Assembly (NCBI RefSeq): GCF_029017545.1
Contig: NW_026555333.1
Coordinates: 40,390,277 to 40,454,276 of the forward strand
Direction of reading: 5' to 3'
Length of the DNA stretch: 64,000 bases
Source of the DNA: Prosopis cineraria
Lineage: Eukaryota; Streptophyta; Magnoliopsida; Fabales; Fabaceae
The notes beneath the pieces are model-generated. The model saw only the letters and a list, made by a program, of their open reading frames with translations, was not told where the DNA came from and did not search any database. This document shows positions 22,641-35,239 of this stretch, one piece after another. The translations under genes and the position numbers were made by a program. The first letter of the stretch is position 1, and the number at the start of each line of letters is the position of its first letter.

Positions 22641-23132
22641 TCATATTATATATTCATCATATTTATGTCAAAGCCAAGGTTTGAACCCTTGACCTCATAC
22701 CTTCCAAGCTTTATGCTTTTCTTCTTTGTCAGTTGAACTGAAAAGCACTTGCAATCATTATATGAGAAACTAAATATGTATATATATTATTTAACTATAT
22801 AAATAAATCAAATAATATATTATAAAAATATACACATATACATATTAAATTTTATTTTCAATTATTAATATGTTAAAAATATTTATATTTTATTAAAATT
22901 ATTCGTTATATTATATTTTTAATAAAATATTATTTTATTAATGAAAATCAATTTAAAATAAATAAAAAATTAAATAATTTTATTATGAATATTTTAATTA
23001 ATTTTTAAATTTAATTATTATTTTTAAATGAAAATAATTAAATGTATAATTAAAAGTCATTGTCAAAAGTTAATTTTTTTTGTAGTAATTAGCTAGGGAT
23101 AAAATTCCTCACTAAATCTCTCGCTAATTATC

Positions 23133-23340
23133 TTATTTTAGAGAGGGATTGGCAATTTCTCACTATTTTTCTCGTTAATTCTCTTATTTTAGAGAGAGAT
23201 TGACAGTCCTTCGCTATTTTCCTCTCTAATTCTCTTATTTTAGAAAGGGATTGATAGTCTCTCACTATTTGCCTCGCTAATTCTCTTATTTTAGAGAGGA
23301 ATTGATAGTCCCTTACTAATTTCCTCGCTAATTTTAAATC
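23133..23340. repeat. 51-bp tandem repeat in the CACTA right arm
   Basis: The phrase ttattttaga(g/a)ag(g/a)gattg starts at 23,133, 23,184, 23,235 and 23,286, exactly 51 bases apart. Each copy includes a ctcgcta(a)tt word. This is a subterminal repeat array. Confidence 0.85.
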
Positions 23341-23507
23341 AAGCTACGAAATCAATATCCCTCACTAATTTCCTCGCTAATTTAGTATTTTAGAGAGGAA
23401 TAGATGATCCCTCGCTAAATTTCCTCGCTAATTATATTTTTCTAATAGTGAATAAAAGTAATTATAGGTTGAAGTATAGGACTAGGACTAAAAGATTAAA
23501 AGCTAAC

Positions 23508-23570
23508 CTGGCTTGAGCTTCCTTTTGATCCAAAGTAAGTGATCTATTATCATGCAACAATAAATAAAAA
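23508..23570 (-). other. Probable 5'-UTR exon of CNL A
   Basis: The minus strand ends in GCTCAAGCCAG|gttagc. The same border occurs at 36,040 (GCTGAAGACAG|gttagc) with matching flanks. The upstream acceptor is not clear. With the 741-970 exon type it would give a leader of several untranslated exons before the CNL ATG. Confidence 0.4.
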
Positions 23571-24314
23571 GAAGGCCAATTTTCGTAATTTCTTGAAATT
23601 TAAAAAAATTAAAATTCTTGATTTCATTATTTCAATCCTATATATTAATTTTAAAACAAATAGTCGTGCTCATCTACACTAAGTCTTCGATCAACATGCT
23701 TACATTTCAAACTAAGTATTATGATTTGTCTATTATGCTTCCACATATAGATTTAGAAATATATAATAATTAATAAGGATAAAGAAACTTCAAATTCTTT
23801 CAAATTTACTTCAATGATCAATTTGGTCTTTAAAATTTAATTTTCATCAATTAATTTCCTAAACTTTTATAATCATACACAACTAGTCCATATGGTTTGA
23901 AGAGGATACCACCATTAAAAAAATGTGTGTGTATGGTTATAAAATTTTACAGACTTGATTGATAAATATGACAAAGTTAAAAGAATAAATTTCGTTATCT
24001 TTAATTCCAAATTAATATGTTAAACTTCAGTAACAATTCAAAAGCCACTAATACTATATTGCCACTTGAAAATGCAATTCTTTCTCTTTTTGTCCCCATT
24101 ATATGTCATTTCTTGATCATAATAAGTAGTGTGGATATTCAACAAAAGCCGCATTATTTATGGCTCTCCTTATAATTATAGACCTAGTAATTTGGGAGGA
24201 TCTAGCTTATTCAAGTTGGGCTTAAAATACTTGAATTATTAAATATTATATTTTTTTATTTTTTCAAGCCAATGTTAATTTTTATCTAAATTAAACAACA
24301 CAAAAATACAAGGA
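23571..24314. other. Gene-free stretch
   Basis: AT-rich. Parts match 36,180-36,300 (near 23,640) and 32,575-32,600 (aagtagtgtgg(a/c)tatt at about 24,125). This suggests the flanking DNA was duplicated. Confidence 0.45.
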
Positions 24315-24762
24315 CCTTTTTTTCTCGGGTTGTTCATAGGATGGGATGGCACTGGGACACCCTTTGCCCATGTCCTGTCTTAAAAATTATCAGGCCTGAA
24401 TTTTTATCCCATGTTTCATCCCATCCTGAAAATCGAGACAAAATCGAGATGGTTGGAAAGCAAACAATGTGAGAGAAAAGTCTAGATAATAACATTCACT
24501 AATTAAAATTTTAGATCACATAAGTTATTGATTTTAAAACCAAAGCAACAAAAGTACATAAATCACAACAATGATTGAATTACATAAATCACAACCATAA
24601 ATGTATAACTTAAAGTCAAGTATACATGAGATATAACACATTATAATAGTAATTTTAAGTGATATCTAGGCTATAAGAGCAACAACAATAGACAAGCCTG
24701 ACATAACATCAAGTTATCATTCTTTTTCTTTAGTTGAAATATGTTTAGTTAGTGACTCTTAT
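24315..24762. mobile_element. hAT-like element E1, left half
   Basis: Reads as the reverse complement of 34,700-35,148: for example gataataacattcact and tctaggctataagagcaac match that region in reverse. The remaining half of the same element is at 31,723-32,183. The similarity stops abruptly at about 24,762, where the LTR-like sequence begins. Confidence 0.75.
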
Positions 24763-27700
24763 AACATCCCAATTTTTAATCCTTGGACTATTAAGGAATT
24801 AGTTAAGTTTAATTATGGTGATTGGTGATTCATTGTAGTGTGTGACCAGAAAGGTCTAATAATTACATTCGAATATGTTTTCAGCCTAAATTATGGGTCC
24901 AAAGTGAAGTCAAGCTGCCCAAGCATCAGAAGAAAGAGAAAAAACAAAGGGATGGTCTCTATGCCACATGCAACAGCTTGCAATATGGTCACTATGGAGC
25001 ACAGATGGCAAAAGGACACGAGGACCTCTTTATGCCATGCATCGTGACGCGTACTAGTTGTGCCACGGTGTGTGGCCAGATTTTCTGATAAGAAACTCAC
25101 AAACAAGCTGAAAATTAGAAAGAGAAAAAGGGAGAGAATAAAGAGAAAGTGATAAAGCTCTATTAGAGTTCATCTTTGGAAGATATTTGGAACATTTTGA
25201 AGATATTAATCATTGGAGGTAAGCTCCCTAAGCCCTAATCTCCCCAAGTTCATATAAGTTATGGGCCCGAAATCATTGACTCAAATGGAGTTAATAGAAG
25301 TTGTTTATAGTATTTAAACCTAGTATTAATGGTTTTAAAGGTTGTTGGTTAGCAAATCCCATAAATATCTAAAAATGGCATTAATGAGAGTTGTTGGAGG
25401 AGTTGTAATGCAATTAATGGAGGTTTAATGACTCATTAATGACATTAGGAGCTAAAGAGAGTTAATAGACCAAATGAGTAAGTCTAGATGTAAGAAGTAA
25501 AGGCATTTAATATTTTAAAAGTGAAAATGTAATATTGGAAAATGTGTTTTTAACAATGTTCATGAGCTTAGAATTTATTAATTGTAGATTAAGTATTCGC
25601 GCACCATATTTAGCTTGAGAACTAAGCTTGGAAGCTAATTATTAAGGGGTAAACCTTTGACCTCTCAAAGGTTTAAGTTAATCGGGAGAACCCTATCTTG
25701 GGTAATTGTTTATTAATTGCATTGTAATGTAAAATTTGTTTATTGGCATGTACAATTGTGATTTGTGAATGTGTACACATGTTATGAAACACGAGATAGT
25801 ACATTTGCTTGATTTGAACTAAAGATGTGAATGTGAATTTGAAATGAATTTCAAATTATAATGTGGTATTGGAATGAGTAATTGATGATTGGTATGATGG
25901 AGTTGAATTGTGATTAAGATATTGGGATAAAGACAATTGTGTATTGATGGAGAAATTGATGATTTGATAAAGTGAAAGATGTTTGTGAAAACAATATGGA
26001 TACTGACTTAGGTAACATATTATCGTGAGCTCAATATGGTAATAATGAGTAAATGAAATTGTGAAATGAGTAAGCATTGTACATGGCATGATCAGCTGGC
26101 GAGAGTTCGCCTAGGGAGAGGAGTAGTTAAAATTCATATGGTATTTTCAAATACCTTCCAGTGCATTAGGGTATAGCCTTGTCCTATAGTTTGTTGAGAG
26201 ACTGTCACATAGTTTGTCAAGGGACTAGAACCTAGCATTTCTACTAGTTTATTGAGGAGGTAAGTTCAAGGTATACAACACCTCAGAGATTTGAGAGTAG
26301 GGGAAACCATAGTCTAAGAGTGAGTCCTATAATCTTTGGTAAAGTCACACCTTACAATTGGTGAGCTTAAGTAATCCGGTCACACGAACAGAGCCCTATT
26401 TGATGTTAAAAGTGAAAATGTAATATTGGAAAATGTGTTTTTAACAATGTTCATGAGCTTAGAATTTATTAATTGTAGATTAAGTGTTCGCGCACCATAT
26501 TTAGCTTGAGAACTAAGCTTGGAAGCTAATTATTAAGGGGTAAACCTTTGACCTCTCAAAGGTTTAAGTTAATCGGGAGAACCCTATCTTGGGTAATTGT
26601 TTATTAATTGCATTGTAATGTAAAATTTGTTTATTGGCATGTACAATTGTGATTTGTGAATGTGTACACATGTTATGAAACACGAGATAGTACATTTGCT
26701 TGATTTGAACTAAAGATGTGAATGTGAATTTGAAATGAATTTCAAATTATAATGTGGTATTGGAATGAGTAATTGATGATTGGTATGATGGAGTTGAATT
26801 GTGATTAAGATATTGGGATAAAGACAATTGTGTATTGATGGAGAAATTGATGATTTGATAAAGTGAAAGATGTTTGTGAAAACAATATGGATACTGACTT
26901 AGGTAACATATTATCGTGAGCTCAATATGGTAATAATGAGTAAATGAAATTGTGAAATGAGTAAGCATTGTACATGGCATGATCAGCTGGCGAGAGTTCG
27001 CCTAGGGAGAGGAGTAGTTAAAATTCATATGGTATTTTCAAATACCTTCCAGTGCATTAGGGTATAGCCTTGTCCTATAGTTTGTTGAGAGACTGTCACA
27101 TAGTTTGTCAAGGGACTAGAACCTAGCATTTCTACTAGTTTATTGAGGAGGTAAGTTCAAGGTATACAACACCTCAGAGATTTGAGAGTAGGGGAAACCA
27201 TAGTCTAAGAGTGAGTCCTATAATCTTTGGTAAAGTCACACCTTACAATTGGTGAGCTTAAGTAATCCGGTCACACGAACAGAGCCCTATTTGATGTTAT
27301 TAGCCAACAATTTCAGTCAAGGAAAATAAGGAGGGTACAAGAGCAGTTTGATCATGCATATGTGTTTAAATGAGGTGTCACATTGTTGTTTAAGTTTGTG
27401 GCAAGTTTTGATCATAAATTAGGTCATTGTCACATGTTTGTGTGTCTTATGACAATGTGCCATGCGATTTGAGATGAAATTTATGTACATGAGTTAAATA
27501 AGGAATGACAATTTCGTGTTACATGTGATAGCACTAATGTTTTAGGACAAATCAACTTCAATTACGTGTGCTTGTTCAATTGATATACAACTGTATAGGG
27601 TAGGTGTACCTTGATTACTGAGTAGCTAGATTCACCTATCTTTTTCAATATTTTACAGGCTTGAACTCTGGTGCAAAAAGGGAAAAGCTACAAAGGCTTA

Positions 27701-28087
27701 GGAATATAGGGTTTCCACTGTAGAGCCTCTTAATCTTATTTATCTTTGTGTAATAATTGATATATTAACAATTAGGTTTATATTTTGTATACACTTACAC
27801 TTTTGATGTTTATGATTTTTTTGGAATGTATTTTGAGCCTTGAGTTGTTGTTTGTATATTGATCATGTGTATTATAGGGCCAAAATACTAGTACAAGTGT
27901 AAGAATATTTATTTGATTACAATAGCGAATGTTGATATTGAAATGCAATGCTAAAACATCCCCCTTCTCTTTTTATTATTAAAAGGGTTGAGAAGTAAAA
28001 ATTTGATATAGTGGTGCATATGTGCATGTGGTGTGTTGTACAGGTAGTCCTAGGTCTAATGAGTATGATTTAGGTGTTAAGTCTAAT
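24763..28087 (+). mobile_element. LTR-like unit 1
   Basis: Begins ataacatccca, like the taacatccc/tgtaatacc starts of Ty3/Gypsy chromovirus LTRs. It has a purine-rich leader ending in gaggtaagct (25,217), a frequent feature of such LTRs. It shares its last 240 bp or so (27,845-28,087) with 30,945-31,190. It contains the 891-bp tandem duplication. There is no gag or pol frame anywhere in the insertion. The family assignment is tentative; the relation to unit 2 is clear. Confidence 0.5.
25515..27299 (+). repeat. 891-bp tandem duplication, nearly identical
   Basis: 25,515-26,405 and 26,406-27,296 are the same sequence in direct orientation with offset 891. I saw one difference: attaagtattcgcg in the first copy against attaagtgttcgcg in the second. 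The copies meet at a short tta overlap. The minus-strand 77-codon frame in both copies is identical only because the DNA is; it is not a gene. The event is very recent, or it is an assembly duplication. Confidence 0.95.
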
Positions 28088-31000
28088 GTGGTGTGTAATA
28101 TCCAGAATTTCTTAATCCTATGATTAGTTGTTAGTCAAGGGTAAAGTGGTAATTAGTGTGGGATTAGAGATTTGGATGATTACTTGGTAGTTTGACTCAT
28201 TGGGATGTTGTATGAATAGATATGGATGAAAGGATTGTGTTTCAGGTCGAAATAAATACGTATGGTGAGAATTATTTTCACTATGCCACGCGCTGTGGTG
28301 CATGAACCAGAAAATAACTTCTTAAGTCATGAAATTTCATGAATTTTAAAAGGGAGAAAATTGAAACACACGAAAGGGAGAAGAGAAAAGTGAAGGGTGT
28401 GATAAGGTAATCTATTTTGGAACCGTGGAAGGTGCTTCTGATTAGTAACTTAGCAGGTAAGCTACGTATGACTCTTACCTTCCATTCTACCCAAATTTCT
28501 TTGAATATGAGTTATAGAGAAATTGAATTGGTGAAATTTTAATGGTTTGATTCTTTCTCAATAGTAATAAAAAGTTTCTCAAGAATTAAATTAGAGCTTT
28601 GTGATTGGTTTAGAGTTGAACGATAGAATTTTGAACCCACAGGCTCAATTTGGCCCTAATTCAATGAGATTTTAGGGTGAAAATCTTGTTTAACTAAGAT
28701 TAGATCAGTTGAGGTAGTGTAAAGTAGTAATCGAGTAGTAACAAACCTAAAACAAATAAGTAAAAAAGAATAAACGGTTAAATATAGCTAGAAGTAGTAG
28801 TTATGTACTTTTGGTCAAATTGAACCAAATGACTAAATTGTGCCAAATGTATTCAGATTGGCATATTGAGCATGTAAATTAAGAAAGGAAGCTTATAATG
28901 AGCTGTTGTGGTAATTAAAATTCACGGGTAACCTTTCTAGTGACAGAAAGGTTGAGGTAGCCGAATAACTTTCTTTGTTTGACTATTTATTGTAAATGTG
29001 TGTTAGTATGCTATTTAGTACATAAAATAGTTTTAAACAAAGCATGATTTATAGCATTTTGTGAATGTGCATGAAATGACTTTTGATCGAATAAAATTAT
29101 TGAAATGTGTGATTTTATATGGTATATATATATATGTATGAGAAAGAATATAAAGTGGTGATTGGGAACCTATGAATGGTTTGAAAAGCATGATTATAGG
29201 GGTGGGAGTTTGCTCGAGTGGAGAGGTGGTGATAAGACCATATGACATATTCTCCTTAGTACTTGACGAGGTGCGATATTAGAGAATTATACCTTCTTAG
29301 TACCTTTCGAGGTGCGGTGTTGGAGATAGTCTCCTTAGTGCCTATTGAGGTATGGTGTTAGAGATTCAGACTCCTTAGTGTCTGTGTGATACGATGTTAG
29401 AGTCAATGACACCCTATTGTGTATATTGGGGAAAAAAATAGTCTAAAAGTGAACTAGAACACCTTTGGCTAGGTGATTCTACCATTGAAAGTGAGCTCAA
29501 GGCCAATGAGAGTGCATATTAGTCTAAGACAAGCTTATGGTTTCGAGATGGGGTGATTTGAAGGTTCGAATGGTAGAGATCATGCTTGTACTAGTAAAGT
29601 GGTGAAAAGTAGTGTAAAGAAGTGTAATATGAAACATTGATGTGATTTAAGTGAAACTTGTGATATATGTTATGCTAAACGGTTATATATGTTTTACTTT
29701 TATATAATTTCATGTGATATTCAATAGGAGTGAGTTATTCTATTACTAAGATTTTTATCTCACCCCATGATTATATTTTATAAGACAAAGCAGTGATTAA
29801 GATAAGGAAAAAGAGTTTGGATCGATATAGTGGTGTCGTGGTCGTGTAAAAGCTCTAAATTTGTGTAATGAACCAATTTAGTGTGAATTTTGTATATATG
29901 AGTTGCCATAAGGATTGCATGCATGCTTTGAGTAGTGAAATAGAAAAAGTGTAGTGATTTTGTAAAATCTTAACCCTATTGTATTTATGTGGTGAAATGA
30001 GAATCAGGAGTTAAGATTTGGTTGTGTATGTGTTGTGAAAGTTGTGTTTTGTTGTAAGTGTAGAAATTGTAATGAATGTTGTGGATTTTTAGTGAATCTT
30101 AGCCCATGCGTGAAATTATGATGAAATGAGTAATTTGAAACTAAGATTGAGTTGTGACTATGATATGAATGTGGATAGATGTGATTTTGGTGGTGAAAAG
30201 GGCCAAGTGGGCCAAATTATAACAAATTGTGAAAAGTTGAGAAAAGTGAAAATTGGCCATTTAGGGATCAAGTTTCAATATATGTATATATATGTATTAT
30301 GTTGCGATCAATTAGGTGTAATAGGTCCTTTTAGACTTGGTTCAAGACCTTGTGTGGTCTAATGAGAAAAAGGGATCGATTTGAGCGTTTGAATGCACAA
30401 AATTTAAAAAAAAAGTAATTTTATGCACCAGGTGTCTAAATTTTGATTGGACCGTTAGATTATATCCAAACTTATCTCATTAACTAGCTTATAGGATAAG
30501 CTTCGTGTGGGCGCTTGAATCACTTTGATCAGACATTGTATGTGAAAACAGTACACGCTGAAAGTTCATCATTTTAGCTATCAAATGATAGCAACAAATT
30601 TAAACTGGCATGCCGCGGTGCATGGAGTCTCATGCCACAACGCATGATGCAAAAAGTCAAGTGTGTGACTCTGTACCATATGCCGCAGCACATGTTTTGC
30701 ACGCTGTGATACATGGCCCATTTTTCAACCTAATTTTGTAACTTAAGATGCATGCAATTGGTGCTGTGAATGCATGTGAATTGCTTTCGCTGTATATTAC
30801 TCAAAAGTATTGTGATTTCAATAATTTTGTAAAACAAGTCTTAAGTCTAAGCTTTTCAAACAAAAATTTTGATTAATGTGGTGATTTCAGTGTGGTGATT
30901 AAGTTAATCTTCTCCTGTATTCAGTGGATATGGGGGAAGGTTACATGGTGTGTTGTTTGTATGTTGCTCAAGTGTATTATAAGGTTAAAATACTAGTGCA

Positions 31001-31190
31001 AGTGTAGGAATGTTCATTTGATTACAATAGTGAATATTGTTATTGAAATGCAATGCTAAAATCTCCCCCTTTGTTTTTGAGATTAAAGGGATTGAGGAGT
31101 GAAAAATTTAATATAGTGGTGTATATGTGCATGTGGTGTATTATATAGATAGTCATAGGTTTAATGAGTATGATCTGGGTGTTAGGAGTG
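28088..31190 (+). mobile_element. LTR-like unit 2
   Basis: Begins tgtaatatccagaattt and again has a purine-rich leader (28,357-28,400) followed by aggtaagcta. Then come counterparts of several unit-1 segments (for example gagctcaaggcc... and agtctaaaagtg at 29,435-29,500). It ends with the 240-bp segment shared with unit 1. A short degenerate internal repeat (ctccttagt(a/g)cct...gaggtgcgg) runs from 29,250 to 29,395. No protein is encoded. Confidence 0.5.
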
Positions 31191-31722
31191 GCATTTGACA
31201 CATGTATTACACCTTTTTAGTTGTGAAAAGTGAGAAAAGTTGTGAAAAATGTGTTTGGGTGTCTAACTTTTTTTTGTGACCTAATTTAAAAGTAAAACTC
31301 ATGCCATTAACTAGCTTATGAAAAGAGTTTTTTGTAGACACCTAGATCATCTCATTTAGATGTCAGACAGAGAAATATGACACATCAAAAGTTGCTCGGA
31401 TCTGCTGTTATGAACGTGCAACACGCCGCAGCGTGTGGCATAGAGAGTGACAAGCCACAGCATATTGTGCTCGAGCTGTGGTGCACTACTCTATTTTCAA
31501 AACCTTGAAATTTTTTTAACTGTTTTTAACTCCTTTTACCTTTCTGAGGTATCACTTGCTTCCGTAACATTATTTTAGTTTGATTAGAGTTAATAAATGG
31601 TTTTCAAAGTATTTAAACTATGAAAATTTGGAATCTCATTTTCTTAAATTACCAACTTGCTAATCTTTCTTGGAGTTGATACCTTGAATTTTAAAGTTAA
31701 TTTTGATTAAATAAGGGAGATA
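31191..31722 (+). mobile_element. Partial third module of the LTR-like family
   Basis: Repeats features of 30,420-30,900: cattaactagctta, a cacgccgcagcgtgtggcat-type segment, and then ttttcaaaacctt. It ends at about 31,722, where the hAT-like element E1 resumes. Confidence 0.45.
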
Positions 31723-32183
31723 TTTCTACTTGTCCTAAAATAAAGTAAGAAATATGTTATAAACAAAAGTTATTAAATAGATAGATATAAAAATAAATTA
31801 TATTAATATAATTAATATATTGTAAAGAAAGATATTAACATGTACTCCTTACTCTATATCATTAAAATTATCAATATAAAAAAACTTTTAGTTTTAAATA
31901 AGAATAACAAGTATTAAAATTATAATTAATATAAGTATAACTTTTATTAATATAATTAATGTATATTTTTTAAAAAATAATATATATATATATATATATG
32001 TATATATAATTCGGGACATGATCGACAGGATATCCCAAGGGTAATCTCGTGTCTCGTCCCTTCCCGAACCCCTTTCATGTCCCATTCTAATTATCTTCAG
32101 GCTAGGCAAGATCCATCCCGATATAACCGAGACAAAACGAGGCCAATCGGAACAGGTATAAATTAAACACCCCTACTATTTTT
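31723..32183. mobile_element. hAT-like element E1, right half
   Basis: The reverse complement aligns with 34,271-34,740: gggtgtttaatttatacct, then attggcctcg, then attataattttaat and atatagagtaa in the same order. It contains a (TA)n run at about 31,978-32,008. Together with 24,315-24,762 it forms one element interrupted by about 6.96 kb. Confidence 0.75.
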
Positions 32184-33090
32184 CTATCCTTATTAAAGTG
32201 GGACCAAATATTAAAAAGGAAAAAATGAAAGCATACAAATTACCCTCTTGGTTTTATTTTTTAAAATATTTTCAAAAAATATTCAAAACAAGCAATTACT
32301 TGAACATTAAAATTTAATTTAGGAGTATAAAATATGCGAACCGGAAGTTTGGGAAAGGGTTTGTGAAGGCTAAGTAAAAGTTGAAGTGAAGGTTAATATT
32401 AATAATTAAAAAAATTCAAGTATTCACGTTAAGCTCATTTAGGTTCAGGCTTGTTTCGAATTTCTTTAAGCTTAAGCAAAAAAAATTTTTTAAACTCTCA
32501 AGCCCAACTTTAAAATTTTTCAGGCTTATTTCAGATGGCACGTTGGGCTTAATTCAAATTACTGCCTCTAATTATAAGTATTAAGTAGTGTGGCTATTGT
32601 TGATAATATTGATAAAAGTCAAAGATTTTAAAAATGTAATTTTTTTAAGATTAAGAAAATATGTTATAATTGTAAATTGATGTATATATTAACACGAAAA
32701 TTTAAATTTGCATTCTTTAGAAAAATAAATAATCAGGTGGGATATAAAAGCTTTGAGTGTATTTTATGTAAGAGTATTTCGTTATATGATTTGAGGGTTG
32801 CGCATTGTGTGCATAATCAAATAAGAAAGGCTAACAAATAAGGAAAAATTTCATACAAGACCCCAGGACACAATTAAATATTACAATATTTATTGACAAT
32901 TTAATAGTGTAAAAATGAAAAATAAAATAATGATCTTGTGATTTTTAATTGTGGTGTGGCCTGTGGGAGACCTCAAAATAACTCTCCCTAAAAATAAATT
33001 ATCAGAGAAAAGAAAAAAAAAATCCACCTAATTAATGATCTCACGCACACTCACCCACAAAACAATCTTAATTAACTAACCTAAATATTA
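32184..33090. other. Gene-free stretch
   Basis: Contains a region at 32,380-32,560 with repeated ggctt(g/a)/aagcc words, possibly another hAT-like remnant. No coding signal. Confidence 0.45.
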
Positions 33091-33372
33091 CTTCATCCGT
33101 CATAAATTATAAAATATTTTTAAAAAAATTACAAATACTAATAAAATTTATTAAATATATTTTACAATTTTTTTTTTTCAATGCAAAAGTATAAACTTCT
33201 AAAAGCCTTTCATTTAATATTTTATTTATAAAAAATATTAAAGAGAGAGAATATAATGGGAAAGATAATATTAAAAAACATCATTTATAAAACTTTATTT
33301 TTGTCAAAGTATCTTATTTTTTGAAACATAAAATTCTTCCAAAAAATATCTTGTAATTTGAGACGGAGGGAG
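33091..33372. mobile_element. Stowaway-like MITE
   Basis: The ends are cttcatccgtcataaattata and its reverse complement ending gagacggagggag, flanked by TA on both sides. About 280 bp with no coding capacity. Confidence 0.75.
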
Positions 33373-34270
33373 TACCATATATATCAATATTGGAAAAGAG
33401 TAAAAGAATATCTCAATAAAATTGGGAATAAAAGAATTACTGATTATATATAATGTGAGAAAAATTAAAGAATAAAAAAACATAAAAGATTTTGCGATAC
33501 TTGCCTTGAGTCTGAGAGGAAATAGGTATCCTGCTAAAGGGTTGTTTGTGTCTCATTCTTTTGTTTTTAAAAATTTTTTGCAATACAATTTTTAAAATTA
33601 TTTTTTAAAATAAAACAAAAAGAAAATGTGTTTGATTGTGTTAATTTAAAAGCAATTTTAAAATTAAAAACTGGCTGATAGTGGTGGTTGTCAACGAACA
33701 ACGATTGAAGGTGGCAGCTTATGATAGTGATTCGACAATGTGAATGTAACTTTCAATAGTCAAATGCATAATGTATTTTTAAAAATAAAAAAAATGAAAT
33801 GAAAATAGTTTTAAAATATTTTTATTATTTTTTTAAAACAAAAGCCGGAAATAGTTTTGAAAACAACTAAAATCAAAATACTTATCCAAATAATTTTTTT
33901 AACATTTTAAAAACAAAAAATTTAAAAAAAAAACAAAAAAAAACATACTCAGAAAGTCCTAACTAATACAGTAATTCGAAAAAATTAGTTGGGTGTGTCA
34001 AATAAGGAAAAAAATAGGACTTTAGCACTAATGATGATCATGATTAGTTTTTTTTTTTAAGAAAATTAACTTATTATATTTAAAAAAAAATAGAGTGCCT
34101 AAGCCTCTCACTACATGACACACACACACTATATAATCTCCTTTTATAATTTATAATTATCAAGCCCTTGTGGGACACTCAAAGTATGGAAGCTCTTATG
34201 TAAGTAATATAATTTATAAAATTTAGGGTCATAAATTTTTTTTGGAGAATAGCAATGAAAGACTACTGTA
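33373..34270. other. Gene-free stretch
   Basis: AT-rich with long A and T runs at 33,590-33,950. No gene seen. Confidence 0.5.
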
Positions 34271-35148
34271 ATTAGGGGAGTTTGGGTTGTACCTATTCCC
34301 ATTGGCCGGATCTCATCCCTATTATATCAAGAGGGGTTTCGTCCTAACCTGAAAATAATTGGGACAGGACTTTATAGGACAGAACAGAAAAAGGGTTTGG
34401 GATAAGACAGGACACAGGATTATCATCAGGACGTTCCAACCCATCTCGAATATTATATATATTATTTTTATTTTAAAAATATATATTAAATATATTAATT
34501 ATATGAATATAATTTATACTTATACTAATCATATCAATTATAATTTTAATATTTACAATTCTTATATAAAATTAAAGTTTTTTATATTAATAATTTTAAT
34601 GATATAGAGTAAACAAGGCAATATATTTCTTATAATATAATAATTATATTCATATAATTTATTCTTATATCTATCTATTTAATAAATTTTATTTATATCA
34701 CATTTCTTGTTTTATTTTCAGAAGAGTAATTAGCTTAGCACATATCAACTAAAGTAGAAAAATAATAATTTAATGTTGTACTTGACTTGCCTGTTATTGT
34801 TGCTCTTATAGATTAGAAATCACTTGTAATTACTATCATAATGTGTAGTTGTGATTAATGTAATTCAATAATTGACTTTAAATTGTTGTGATTTATGTAC
34901 TCGTATTATTTTGATTTTAAACTTAATAAATTTTGTGATTTAAAATTTTAATGAATGTTATTATTCATAATTTTTTTTGACATTGTCCGATTTATTAGGA
35001 CGGAGAAACGTCCCGATCTTGTCCTGATTTCTAATAGAATGGGATGACTTTTGAGATGGAACGGGATACAAGACAAAAATTTAGTCTTGATCTTTTTTTT
35101 CAAGACACGAGATAGGGGTGTCACAATCTCGTCCCGTCCCTTCTTAGC
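34271..35148. mobile_element. hAT-like element E2, unsplit
   Basis: Colinear, in reverse orientation, with E1 (24,315-24,762 plus 31,723-32,183). Its ends carry gggaca/gtccc-rich words. ctgtaat lies just outside each end (about 34,268 and 35,149), compatible with a short target duplication. It carries no transposase frame. The 82-codon plus-strand frame here is a chance frame. Confidence 0.65.
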
Positions 35149-35239
35149 TGTAATGATTTAAGATCTTACAAAGAATTGGACGCATTGGATAAAATAAAAC
35201 TATAAAAAAAATAATTAGGACTTATGACTTGTGATATCA

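Larger units (their letters stand above)
22152..23450. mobile_element. CACTA-type non-autonomous element
   Basis: The left end is CACTACTAGAAAAA and the right end is TTTTTCTAATAGTG. A 3-bp aat duplication flanks it (22,149-22,151 and 23,451-23,453). Short subterminal words such as ctcgctaatt and ccctcactaaa are repeated many times in both orientations, as expected for transposase-binding sites in En/Spm-like elements. No transposase is encoded. The paralogous locus at about 35,965 retains the empty site (actaaataaaa with a single aat). Confidence 0.9.

Noticed and set aside
22494..22736. Cys/His-rich plus-strand frames as zinc-binding proteins
   Set aside because: Two overlapping frames both look Cys/His-rich because of repeated catgtca words. 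No motif spacing fits a zinc finger.
23133..23340. A CRISPR-like array of direct repeats
   Set aside because: The 51-bp repeats are contiguous with no spacers, lie in a CACTA element and are in a plant genome.
25856..26980. Two identical 77-codon minus-strand frames (25,856-26,089 and 26,747-26,980) as a duplicated gene
   Set aside because: They are identical only because the DNA is an 891-bp tandem duplication inside LTR-like sequence. There is no domain, and the composition is low-complexity.
24763..31722. A complete LTR retrotransposon
   Set aside because: No gag, protease, integrase, reverse transcriptase or RNase H frame exists between or beside the repeated units.
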